A DNA stretch of 45,559 nt from Nitriliruptor sp040882055 (GTDB taxonomy: Bacteria; Actinomycetota; Nitriliruptoria; Nitriliruptorales; Nitriliruptoraceae). The stretch spans positions 1 to 45,559 of the forward strand of contig JBBECA010000010.1 of assembly GCA_040882055.1 (NCBI GenBank). The letters are read 5' to 3'. The notes beneath the pieces were generated by a model that searched no databases, was not told the DNA's origin, and saw nothing but the letters and a program-made list of their open reading frames with translations. Positions 34,160 to 42,919 of the stretch are shown here, one piece after another. Numbering within the stretch: the first letter of the stretch is position 1; every line of letters begins with the position of its first letter. The translations under genes and the position numbers were made by a program.

Positions 34160-34507
34160 ATGGGACGAACCGAGCTGATCGCCGAACTGGACCGTCGAAT
34201 CCTGGCGGCTGAGGATGCGCTGGTGGCTGCGCGGGCCGAGATGGCGGGGCTCAAGGCCCAGCGTGCGGTGCTGCAACGCTCGGTTGGAGATCGCGGGGAG
34301 CTGACCGGCCTTCCCCGGACCGAAGCGATCATCGAGGTGCTGGAGCGGTCCCCCTCAACGCTGACAGTCGCGGAGGTCCAGGCTGCCCTAGCCGAGGGCG
34401 GCCGGCAGGAGGATTCCGCCAACGCTGTGCGGGCGACCCTCTCGTACCTCAAGAAGGCAGACCGGGTTGCCCACCTGAAGGACGGGACGTACGTGAGCGT
34501 CGGTTAA
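34160..34507 (+). CDS. Small coiled-coil/winged-helix protein, putative regulator of the island
   Basis: 115 residues. The first 42 form an amphipathic coiled coil (ELDRRILAAEDALVAARAEM), good for dimerisation. The rest (LPRTEAIIEVLERSP, TVAEVQAALAEGG, NAVRATLSYLKKADRVAHL, then a beta wing KDGTYVSV) is a winged-helix fold. It reads leaderless from an operator-like promoter and precedes hsdM by 58 nt. A control-protein role for the restriction operon is inferred from position and fold, not from a known family. Confidence 0.7.
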   Translation: MGRTELIAELDRRILAAEDALVAARAEMAGLKAQRAVLQRSVGDRGELTGLPRTEAIIEVLERSPSTLTVAEVQAALAEGGRQEDSANAVRATLSYLKKADRVAHLKDGTYVSVG

Positions 34508-34565
34508 CAGCCGGCGGCACGCGGGGCCTCCTACGATGCCGGTCCGCTGGACCGAGTGGGGGCAC

Positions 34566-36581
34566 ATGTCCGAGCAGGCCGTCAACAACCACGCAGCGTT
34601 CATCTGGTCGGTCGCCGACCTACTGCGGGGTGACTACAAGCAGTCCGAGTACGGCAAGGTGATCCTGCCGCTGACGGTGTTGCGCCGACTGGACTGCGTT
34701 CTGGCACCGACCAAAGCGGCAGTGCTCGAGCGTTACGCACAACTCCAGGGCCGGCTCGAGAACCTCGACCCGGTGCTGACCTCGGTGGCCGGCGAGCAGT
34801 TCTACAACACCTCGAAGCTCGACCTACCGAAGCTGCTGGATGATCCGTCGAACATCGCGGACAACCTTCGGGCCTATGTCGCCGGGTTCTCCGAGACCGC
34901 CCGAGAGGTGATTGACAAGTTCGACTTCGACGTCCAGATCAGCCGGCTCGACAGCGCGAACTTGCTCTACCTGGTCGTCTCAAAGTTTTGCGAAGTCGAC
35001 TTCCACCCCGACCACGTGTCGAACACCGAGATGGGTCACCTCTATGAGGAACTCGTCCGGAAATTCTCCGAGTTGTCCAACGAGACCGCAGGTGAGCACT
35101 TCACCCCTCGTGAGGTCATCGAGCTGATGGTCAACCTGCTGTTCATCGAGGACGACGACCTGCTTTCCAAGCCTGGCGTCGTCAAGACGATGCTGGACCC
35201 CGCTGCTGGTACGGGGGGGATGCTTTCGATCGCCCAGCAGCACCTTGCTTCGATGAACGCTCAGGCAAAGCTGGAGGTGTTCGGGCAGGAGCTCAACGCC
35301 GAGACCTACGCGATCTGCCGCTCGGACATGATGCTGAAGGGTCAGGACGCGTCCCACATCGTGCACGGCAACTCGTTCTCCCAGGATGGGCACCAGGGCC
35401 GAAGCTTCGACTACCTCCTCGCGAACCCACCATTCGGGGTCGAGTGGAAGAAGATCAAACAGGTCATCGAGGACGAATACGAGCAGCTTGGGTTCGCAGG
35501 CCGGTTCGGCGCCGGCACGCCGCGGATCAACGACGGCAGCTTCCTGTTTCTGCAACACATGATCTCGAAGATGAAGCCGGTCGAGCAGGGCGGTTCCCGC
35601 ATCGCCATCGTCTTTAACGGTTCACCGCTGTTCACCGGCGGCGCTGGCTCGGGCGAGTCCGAGATCCGCCGATGGATCATCGAGAACGACTGGCTTGAGG
35701 CCGTCGTCGCGTTGCCGGACCAACTGTTCTACAACACCGGCATCTCGACGTACTTCTGGATTGTCACCAATCGCAAGGCACCACACCGCCGGGGGAAAGT
35801 TCAGCTCGTCGATGCCCGCTCGAAGTGGGCCAAGATGCGAAAGAGCCTCGGCGAGAAGCGCAAGTACCTCACTGCCGACCATATCGCAGAGATGACCCAG
35901 CTTTACGGGAACTTCGAAGAGAACGAGCAGGTCAAGATCTTCCCCAACGAAGCGTTCGGTTTCCTCCGAATTTCCGTCGACCGACCCCTTCGTCAGCGCT
36001 GGGGGGTCAGCGGCGACACCCTCGCTGCCGTCCGCACCGACCGCAAGCTCGCCAAGCTGACTCCCGCAACCCTGGTTGGCCTCGTGGCAGTGCTCGAGGC
36101 CCACGTCGGTCTCACCACCACCGAGCGAGAGGTGCTGGTGGACAAACTTTCGCCCGCAATTGATCGCCTCGGGCTTACCAAGTCCCAGACAACCGCGCTG
36201 TGGGATGCACTTGCAATCGCTGATCCCGACGCCCCAGTTTCCACCGACAAGAAGGGCAATCAACAACCCGACTCCGACCTCCGAGACTACGAGAACGTGC
36301 CCCTCCCGCCGGTTCAGGCCACCTATGAGGCAGACCCTATGGGCAGGCTGGGCACCGAGCTTTACAGAGAGGCAGTCGACGAATATTTGGCTGCAGAAGT
36401 CCTTCCGTATGTCAGCGACGCTTGGGTCGATCACACCAGGACGAAGATTGGGTATGAGATTCCGTTCTCAGCCCACTTCTACAACTACGAGGCGCCGCCA
36501 TCGTTGGATTCGGTCCGAAAGGAACTGTCGGAGCTCGACCACTCTCTGAGCGCGTGGCTTGCAGGGATTATCGATGCTTAG
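34566..36581 (+). CDS. hsdM: Type I restriction-modification system, methyltransferase subunit
   Basis: 671 residues. An N-terminal helical domain (AFIWSVADLLRGDYKQSEYG) is followed by an N6-adenine methyltransferase: SAM motif LDPAAGTGGMLSIA (about 210) and catalytic motif IV NPPF (about 287). The C-terminal part after about 500 is longer than in minimal HsdM and ends in a tail touching HsdS. It methylates adenine in the sequence chosen by HsdS. ATG 34566 follows a GAGTGGGGG purine run; TACGAT (34531-34536) is a possible own -10. The last 450 bases fall in GC. Confidence 0.95.
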   Translation: MSEQAVNNHAAFIWSVADLLRGDYKQSEYGKVILPLTVLRRLDCVLAPTKAAVLERYAQLQGRLENLDPVLTSVAGEQFYNTSKLDLPKLLDDPSNIADNLRAYVAGFSETAREVIDKFDFDVQISRLDSANLLYLVVSKFCEVDFHPDHVSNTEMGHLYEELVRKFSELSNETAGEHFTPREVIELMVNLLFIEDDDLLSKPGVVKTMLDPAAGTGGMLSIAQQHLASMNAQAKLEVFGQELNAETYAICRSDMMLKGQDASHIVHGNSFSQDGHQGRSFDYLLANPPFGVEWKKIKQVIEDEYEQLGFAGRFGAGTPRINDGSFLFLQHMISKMKPVEQGGSRIAIVFNGSPLFTGGAGSGESEIRRWIIENDWLEAVVALPDQLFYNTGISTYFWIVTNRKAPHRRGKVQLVDARSKWAKMRKSLGEKRKYLTADHIAEMTQLYGNFEENEQVKIFPNEAFGFLRISVDRPLRQRWGVSGDTLAAVRTDRKLAKLTPATLVGLVAVLEAHVGLTTTEREVLVDKLSPAIDRLGLTKSQTTALWDALAIADPDAPVSTDKKGNQQPDSDLRDYENVPLPPVQATYEADPMGRLGTELYREAVDEYLAAEVLPYVSDAWVDHTRTKIGYEIPFSAHFYNYEAPPSLDSVRKELSELDHSLSAWLAGIIDA

Positions 36582-37797
36582 CCTACTCCGCCCGGCAGCT
36601 ACACCATTGGGCCTCGAGGTTCCGCCCACCTGGCGGTTGGTGCCGGTGCACACCCTCCTGCGGAATGTTGACGTTAGAACTTCCACAGGTGATGAACGCC
36701 TACTCTCTGTTACGAAGGCGAAAGGCGTTGTCCCCCGCGATCAGATTACGGATGAACCGCCCCGTGCCGAATCACTGATCGGCTACAAGAGGTGCAAGCG
36801 GGGTGACCTAGTCGTAAACCAGATGTCAGCGTATGACGGCCTGATGGGCGTGGCGCCATGTGATGGGATAGTTACCTACCACTACCTGGTGTTCCGTCCA
36901 ATCGCCGACGTTAGTACGCAGTTCCTTGCCTTGTTGCTGTCTAGTGATGTTTATCGCCAGGACTTCCGACGACGAGTGCGTGGGCTAGGCGAGGCTTTGC
37001 AGGCGAACGTCCGTACACCTCATATTCGCATCGAGGACTTCCTACATACCGTCGCCGCTCTACCCCCTCGGGCCCTGCAGGACGAGATCGCCGCTTCAGT
37101 ACTGAAGGCGCGCGAGGAGATATATGCCGAGATTGGCAACCGAAAGAAGATGGTTGCCCGGCTCGAAGCCATTCTTGACGCGGTTGTGGCGGAGGAGATG
37201 GCCCGTACGGATGCGCAGCCCACGCCCTTCAAGTACTTGTTCAAGAGGCGCAGAGAGACGCCTCTGCCGGGTGACGAGACTGTGACAGCATTCCGTGATG
37301 GCCAGGTAACGCTCAGATCGCGTCGTCGAACCGACGGCTTTACCGAAGCAGTCCATGAGCACGGCTATCAACGGGTCGCAGAGGGCGACCTGGTCGTTAG
37401 TAGCATGGACGGTTTTGCCGGAGCTATCGGAGTCGCGGAGGCCTCCGGCAAGTGCACGCCGGCTTACCACATCTGGCTCCCAACAAGTTTCATGAGTCCT
37501 GCATTCGCGACAATCGCGCTCCGCCTATTGGCCCGATCGGGCTACCTCGAATCGCTCGCGAAGGGTATCCGCACTCGCTCGTCGTCCTTCGATGCCAACA
37601 CTCTGGCCAATCTTAAGATTCCAGCACCGCCGCCGGAGGTGCAGCAGGAAATCGAACGACGAGTAGAGAGTGTCCGCGCCAGCGTGCGTGGGTCTCAGTC
37701 GGCTATCGGCAAGCAAATCCGTCTATTGCGGGCGACAGACCGGTCGCTCCACCATGCTCATGTCACAGGGCAACTTAGGTCGGCGGCCGGAGAGTGA
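36574..37797 (+). CDS. hsdS: Type I restriction-modification system, specificity subunit
   Basis: 407 residues with two target-recognition domains. The first spans about 15-160 and is followed by a coiled conserved region (LPPRALQDEIAASVLKAREEI to ILDAVVAEEM); the second spans about 215-355, ending in PPPEVQQEIERRVESVRASV. Each TRD has the usual GDLVVNQM / GDLVVSSMDGF core. It determines the DNA target. ATG 36574 overlaps hsdM by 8 nt and has AGGGA upstream; TTG 36559 is possible. Base and codon use are less GC-rich than in neighbours (ATA, TTA and AGG codons occur). Confidence 0.92.
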   Translation: MLSLLRPAATPLGLEVPPTWRLVPVHTLLRNVDVRTSTGDERLLSVTKAKGVVPRDQITDEPPRAESLIGYKRCKRGDLVVNQMSAYDGLMGVAPCDGIVTYHYLVFRPIADVSTQFLALLLSSDVYRQDFRRRVRGLGEALQANVRTPHIRIEDFLHTVAALPPRALQDEIAASVLKAREEIYAEIGNRKKMVARLEAILDAVVAEEMARTDAQPTPFKYLFKRRRETPLPGDETVTAFRDGQVTLRSRRRTDGFTEAVHEHGYQRVAEGDLVVSSMDGFAGAIGVAEASGKCTPAYHIWLPTSFMSPAFATIALRLLARSGYLESLAKGIRTRSSSFDANTLANLKIPAPPPEVQQEIERRVESVRASVRGSQSAIGKQIRLLRATDRSLHHAHVTGQLRSAAGE

Positions 37798-40700
37798 GGG
37801 TGGGGGAGGGAAGCTTCGAGGATCACATCTGTAGGTGGCTCGTTGGGCGTGGGGGTTACCGACAGGTCAAGACGGGGAACGCCTCGGGGGACTTCGATGC
37901 AGCCCGGGGCTTGGACCTGGTCGAGCTGTTCGCGTTCGTAGAGGAGACGCAGCCGGAGAGGTGGGCGTCGCGGGTGAAGCTGTCTAGCGACGCGGCGAAG
38001 GCGCGGGCACAGTTCGCGGATCGCGTAGCGAAGGAACTCGACACCCGCGGCACGGTGGACGTGCTCCGCCACGGTGTTGTCGATCTTGGTGTGCCGTTCA
38101 GGTTGGCGTCCTTCAAGCCGGCGCACGGCCTGACGCCGTCGCTTGTGGAGCGCTACGAGCAGAACCGGCTGACGGTGACCCGCCAGTTGCCGTTCGAGTC
38201 GGGGTCGACGAAGACACTAGATCTGGCGCTGTTCGTCAACGGGGTCCCGGTGGCGACGGCGGAGTTGAAGAACCGGTTGACGGGACAGTCGTTCGAGGAT
38301 GCGAAGGAGCAGTACCGCACCGACCGCGACCCGAAGAACGTCTCGCTGTCCCGTCGGGCGGTGGTGCACTTCGCGGTGGACTCCGAAGAGGTCGCGATGA
38401 CCACGCGGCTGGCGGGCAAGTCGACCCGGTTCCTGCCGTTCAACCGAGGCCACCAGCTCGCTGCCGGAAACCCGCCGAAGCCGGATGGGCATCGCACGGC
38501 GTACTTGTGGGAGCAGGTGTGGTCGCGGGATGCGTGGATGGATCTGCTGGCACGGTTCGTGCACGTAGACAAGCCGGCGAAGGGGTCGCGGGCGAAGCCG
38601 ACGGTGATCTTCCCACGGTTCCACCAGTGGGACGCGGTGATCGCCCTCGAAGCTCATGCGCGCGAGCAGGGGGCGGGTGAGAAGTACCTGGTGCAGCACT
38701 CGGCCGGGTCGGGCAAGTCGAACACGATCGCGTGGCTCGCGCACCGGTTGTCGTCGCTGCACCAGGGCGATGAGAAGGTGTTCGACAAGGTGGTGGTGAT
38801 CACCGACCGGGTCGTGCTCGACCGGCAGCTGCAGGACACGATCTACCAGTTCGAGCACGCTCACGGGGTGGTGGAGCGGATCGACACCGACTCCTCCCAG
38901 CTCGCCGCGGCGCTGTCGGGCGAGCAGGCCCGAGTCATCATCACCACGCTGCAGAAGTTCCCCTACGTGCTCGACAAGATCGAGCACCTCCAGTCGCGTC
39001 GGTACGCGGTGATCATCGATGAGGCCCACTCGTCACAGACCGGTGAGGCCGCCAAGGAGATGAAGCGGGTCCTGGGCGGCGGGAAGAACACCTCCAGCAC
39101 CCTGGACCTCGCCGCCGAGGAGTCCAACGGCTACGAGATCGTGGCATCGGACGAGGTTGCCGAGTTGCTCGCCGCGAACGTTCAGGCCCGCGGTCAGCAG
39201 TCGAACCTGAGCTTCTTCGCGTTCACCGCCACACCCAAGGGCAAGACCCTCGAGCTGTTCGGCCAGTTCAACACGGCTACGGGCAAGCACGAGCCGTTCC
39301 ACCTGTACTCGATGCGTCAGGCCATCGAGGAGGGGTTCATCCACGACGTGCTGGCCAACTACGTCACCTACGAGACGTACTGGAAGATCGAGAAGGCCGT
39401 CACCGACGACCCCGAGTACGACACCGCCCAGGCCCGCACCGCGATCGCCAAGTACGTCAACCTGCACGAGCACAACCTGATGCAGAAGGCCAACGTCGTC
39501 CTCGACCACTTCCGAACCCACGTCGCCAAGCGGATCGGTGGTCAGGCCAAGGCGATGGTGGTCACCTCCTCGATCGAGCACGCCATCCGGTTCTACGAGG
39601 CGCTGAAGAAGGTCAACGACCAGTACGGCAACGGGCTCGGGATCCTGGTGGCGTTCTCGGGCACCAAGGACATCGACGGCAAGCAGCTGAGCGAGTCCAA
39701 GCTCAACGGCTTCCCGGAGTCGCAGACCGCCGAGAAGTTCGATACCGATGACTACCGGATCATGGTCGTGGCCGAGAAGTTCCAGACCGGGTTCGACCAA
39801 CCCAAGCTGTACGCGATGTACGTCGACAAGACTTTGACCGGCCTGGCTGCGGTGCAGACCCTGTCGCGGCTCAACCGCACCATGGCGAACAAGACCGGCA
39901 CCTTCGTGCTCGACTTCCGAAACGACGCCGACCACATCCGTGACGCGTTCGCGCCCTGGTACACCCAGACGGTCGCGCCACCTTCAGACCCGAACCTGCT
40001 GTGGGACACCCGCCACGCGCTGGACGAGTTCGGGATCCTCGACACCCGCGAAGCCGAAGCGGTCGCACGACTGCTCGAGGACGAGAAGGTCGCCACCACC
40101 CACGAGCGGGTCCACGCCGTGCTCACCCCGGCCGTCGACCGGTTCCACGCCCTCGAAGATGACGAGCAGGACGCGTTCCGCGACGCGCTCAACCGGTTCG
40201 TGCGGACCTACTCGTTCCTGTCACAGATCGTGCAGCTCGCCACCGAGGACCTCGAACGCGACTACCTGTACGGCAAAGCGCTGCTCGCCTTCATCAAGGA
40301 CACCAGCCGTGGCGGCGGCGTCGACCTCGGCACCGAGATCGAGCTCACCCACCTCAAGACCGAGAAGACCTTCGAAGGCTCCGTCGCGCTCGACCCGGAG
40401 ACCGGCGAGGTCCAGACCGTCTTCTCCGGCGCCGGCAAGCAACACGAAGCCGACAAGAGCCCACTGTCGAAGATCATCGACACCCTCAACGAACGGTTCG
40501 GACTCAAACTCACCGACGCTGACCGGCTTCACGTCGAGGGGATCTTCACCGACCTGGTCGCCGACGCTGGCATCCAGCAGGCCGCCGCGGCGAACTCCCC
40601 GAAGAACTTCGCCGAGCACGTGCTCCCCAAGGCGTTCCAGGACAAGGCCGTCGGCCGGCTCTCGGCCGCTGAAGAGCTCACCTACGCCATGCTCGACAAC

Positions 40701-41315
40701 GCCGAGCTCATGCAGTCCATCCTGTCTGCCTACGGCCCCGACGCCTACGAGAAGGCCAAGGTCGCCCACCAGCAGCACTGCCCGATCGGTGACCTCCTCG
40801 GCCCACCACCCAAGGAAGGTCCGTACCTGGAGTACAAGGCCACCTTCCGCACCCACACCCGAGGCGATGCTGTCGGCGAGGTGTCCAAGCCGCTCGAGAC
40901 CGCATCGATCAAGACGATCGCCGCGTTCCTCAACTCGCGGCCGGGCGGCACCCTGCTCATCGGCGTGAACGACGACGGCACCGTCCACGGGCTCGAGTCC
41001 GACTACGCCTCACTGCGACGTGACGCGAAGGACGACGCGGACGTGTTCCTGCTGCACCTCAACCAGGCGGTCGCCAACGCGGTCGGACAGGCCGCTGCAG
41101 CGAACGTGACCAGCGAGATCCTCACCATCGACGGCCGCGACCTGTGCCGGGTTCACGTCCGCCCGTCCAAGTTCCCGGTCGACGCCACGGTGACCTACGT
41201 CAAGAACGGCCAGCACGAGAAGAAGACCCAACTGTTCGGCCGGTTCGGGAACGCCACCAAGCCGATCACCGACCCGAACGAGACCGAGAAGTACAAGCTC
41301 CAGATCTGGGGTTGA
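37794..41315 (+). CDS. hsdR: Type I restriction endonuclease subunit R with C-terminal AlbA_2/Schlafen-like domain
   Basis: 1173 residues. The N-terminal PD-(D/E)XK nuclease has D in KTLDLALFVNG and ELK in VATAELKNRL. The translocase motor follows: Walker A HSAGSGKSN (about 304), DEAH in VIIDEAHSSQ (about 409), FFAFTATPKG, and motif VI VQTLSRLNRT. A helical C-terminal region ends near 1000. Then comes an unusual extra part, about 1003-1173 (GPYLEYKATF, SRPGGTLLIGVNDDGTVHGL, DGRDLCRVHVRPS), which resembles the AlbA_2/Schlafen DNA- or RNA-binding domain. GTG 37794 overlaps the hsdS stop (GTGA). It cuts unmodified DNA after ATP-driven translocation. Confidence 0.92.
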   Translation: MRVGEGSFEDHICRWLVGRGGYRQVKTGNASGDFDAARGLDLVELFAFVEETQPERWASRVKLSSDAAKARAQFADRVAKELDTRGTVDVLRHGVVDLGVPFRLASFKPAHGLTPSLVERYEQNRLTVTRQLPFESGSTKTLDLALFVNGVPVATAELKNRLTGQSFEDAKEQYRTDRDPKNVSLSRRAVVHFAVDSEEVAMTTRLAGKSTRFLPFNRGHQLAAGNPPKPDGHRTAYLWEQVWSRDAWMDLLARFVHVDKPAKGSRAKPTVIFPRFHQWDAVIALEAHAREQGAGEKYLVQHSAGSGKSNTIAWLAHRLSSLHQGDEKVFDKVVVITDRVVLDRQLQDTIYQFEHAHGVVERIDTDSSQLAAALSGEQARVIITTLQKFPYVLDKIEHLQSRRYAVIIDEAHSSQTGEAAKEMKRVLGGGKNTSSTLDLAAEESNGYEIVASDEVAELLAANVQARGQQSNLSFFAFTATPKGKTLELFGQFNTATGKHEPFHLYSMRQAIEEGFIHDVLANYVTYETYWKIEKAVTDDPEYDTAQARTAIAKYVNLHEHNLMQKANVVLDHFRTHVAKRIGGQAKAMVVTSSIEHAIRFYEALKKVNDQYGNGLGILVAFSGTKDIDGKQLSESKLNGFPESQTAEKFDTDDYRIMVVAEKFQTGFDQPKLYAMYVDKTLTGLAAVQTLSRLNRTMANKTGTFVLDFRNDADHIRDAFAPWYTQTVAPPSDPNLLWDTRHALDEFGILDTREAEAVARLLEDEKVATTHERVHAVLTPAVDRFHALEDDEQDAFRDALNRFVRTYSFLSQIVQLATEDLERDYLYGKALLAFIKDTSRGGGVDLGTEIELTHLKTEKTFEGSVALDPETGEVQTVFSGAGKQHEADKSPLSKIIDTLNERFGLKLTDADRLHVEGIFTDLVADAGIQQAAAANSPKNFAEHVLPKAFQDKAVGRLSAAEELTYAMLDNAELMQSILSAYGPDAYEKAKVAHQQHCPIGDLLGPPPKEGPYLEYKATFRTHTRGDAVGEVSKPLETASIKTIAAFLNSRPGGTLLIGVNDDGTVHGLESDYASLRRDAKDDADVFLLHLNQAVANAVGQAAAANVTSEILTIDGRDLCRVHVRPSKFPVDATVTYVKNGQHEKKTQLFGRFGNATKPITDPNETEKYKLQIWG

Positions 41316-41338
41316 CGCGCCAGGGACGTCACGGGGGC

Positions 41339-41374
41339 ATGAGACAGTAGAACGTCAAGGATCGGAGGGGGCCG
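41339..41374 (+). promoter_or_regulatory. Possible internal promoter and strong ribosome site for the two-gene module
   Basis: In the 59-nt gap after hsdR, TAGAAC (41348-41353) is a weak -10 candidate, and GGAGGGGG lies 5 nt before ATG 41375. The pair could therefore be expressed with or apart from the hsd genes. Confidence 0.35.
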
Positions 41375-42919
41375 ATGACGGTTGCTGCGTTGCCGGAGTG
41401 GATCGAACCGACCCTGCAGCGTCAGGAGGGTCGGGACCCTCTTGGGTTGCAGACCACCACGCAGGATCGGCTGATGCCGTTCTTGCTCCCCGACGTCCTC
41501 GAGCTCAGCCGACGTGCCCGCTACATCTCGTTCTACGCGTTCTTGCTGCACGCGTTCGAGGAGCAGCGGCAGAAGGCCACCCGCGAGCGGCTGTCGAGGT
41601 TCATCAAGACGCGCGAGTACGACTTCGGGCTGGCGGTGTTGCGCTGCCCACGGGAGTGCGGGTCGTCACCGGTTGGCGCAACCAAGCTACGTCCGGCGGT
41701 CCAGGCCGAGCCGAAGAAGTTCTCATGCGAGGAGTCGGTCGAGTCTGCCAACGGTGGCTACGGGTTGTACTACCGCACCCCGATGATCGCGTTCGATCTG
41801 GTCGCACCCGCAGGCACCGCTCTCGGCGATGACGCGCTCACCCCGATCGACGTGCTCGCTCGCCGAGACGAAGCACGCGAGCTGGCCGAAGCGTTCGCCT
41901 CGGCGGTCGCCGACACCGAGTACATCCAGCGCTACTTCCGCACCACCGACCCGGTGCCGCTGGCGGTGGTCGACGAGTACGCCGAGGTGGCGTGCCTGTG
42001 CCGTCTCGACACGTTCGGTGACGAACGCGAACGGATCGCCGCCAGCATCCTCACTGCCCCACAACCCGAGGCGGCCGAGGCTGTCCAACAGCGCCGACGA
42101 AGCATCGCGCACTACCTGACGCTGATCGACCACGATGCGAACGTGGTCTACGACGAGTCGGCGTTCCGTCAAGCGTTGTGGACCCCACCAGCACCGCGAA
42201 GCCAGCACCACCACGACATCGCTGACCAGTGGGCGGCGCTGGCCGCGAAGGACCTGGCCCAGGACGCACTGTGCAGCCTGTGGACCGACTTCAACTACGC
42301 CGCACTGAACGCTGGTGGCCTCGACGGCTTGAGCGCTAGCGACCTGGTCGAGGTCACGCGCCAACTGTGTGACTCCGAACCGCAGCTCGACCCGGACGAA
42401 CGGTTCGTCACGGCATCGACCAGCGTCGACCGTCCCGATGAGCTCGAGGACTTGCGCTGGTGGACGGTGGAGCGGGACACCGGAACCTCCGGTGCCCTGG
42501 CGCTCTACTCGATGCTGGAACTGCTCGAACAGCGTGACTCGCCAGCGTGGCGTTCGGCCGCAACGATCGCATCGGCCTGGCAGCCGAGTCTGCTCACGAT
42601 CGCGAACGAGTTCACCGGGTTCCTGGACCGAGATCCAACCGTGGTCGAAACGTTGTCGTGGCTGCTTCGCCGGTACGTGATCTCGGCCCACGAACGGATC
42701 GCGTACTCCAAGTTGCCCGAGTTCACGTTCCGGTTCCGGATGGAACCGACCGGCCTGCGCTTCTACGACCTGGACAGTTCCCGGTTCAGGCTGGCCGCCA
42801 TCCGACACGCACCACTGGCGTCGCTAACCGAGGACCTGGGCTACTGGAGCTGGGGGGACAACGAGTCCGCTGAGCTCACCTCATCTGGCCGGGAGCTGAT
42901 CGACGAGGTGCTCGCATGA
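41375..42919 (+). CDS. Unrecognised 514-residue protein coupled to the PLD nuclease
   Basis: I do not recognise a named family. The N-terminus LGLQTTTQDRLMPFLLPDVL followed by RARYISFYAFLLHAFEEQ is a distinctive motif. CRLDTFGDERERIA and a His-rich RSQHHHDIADQWAALAAKD lie in the middle, and an all-helical C-terminal half with RFRMEPTGLRFYDLDSSRF and YWSWGDN closes the protein. No ATPase, nuclease or membrane motif is seen. Its stop overlaps the start of the PLD gene (ATGA), so the two products are probably partners. Position directly after hsdR suggests defence. ATG 41375 has GGAGGGGG 5 nt upstream. Confidence 0.75.
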   Translation: MTVAALPEWIEPTLQRQEGRDPLGLQTTTQDRLMPFLLPDVLELSRRARYISFYAFLLHAFEEQRQKATRERLSRFIKTREYDFGLAVLRCPRECGSSPVGATKLRPAVQAEPKKFSCEESVESANGGYGLYYRTPMIAFDLVAPAGTALGDDALTPIDVLARRDEARELAEAFASAVADTEYIQRYFRTTDPVPLAVVDEYAEVACLCRLDTFGDERERIAASILTAPQPEAAEAVQQRRRSIAHYLTLIDHDANVVYDESAFRQALWTPPAPRSQHHHDIADQWAALAAKDLAQDALCSLWTDFNYAALNAGGLDGLSASDLVEVTRQLCDSEPQLDPDERFVTASTSVDRPDELEDLRWWTVERDTGTSGALALYSMLELLEQRDSPAWRSAATIASAWQPSLLTIANEFTGFLDRDPTVVETLSWLLRRYVISAHERIAYSKLPEFTFRFRMEPTGLRFYDLDSSRFRLAAIRHAPLASLTEDLGYWSWGDNESAELTSSGRELIDEVLA

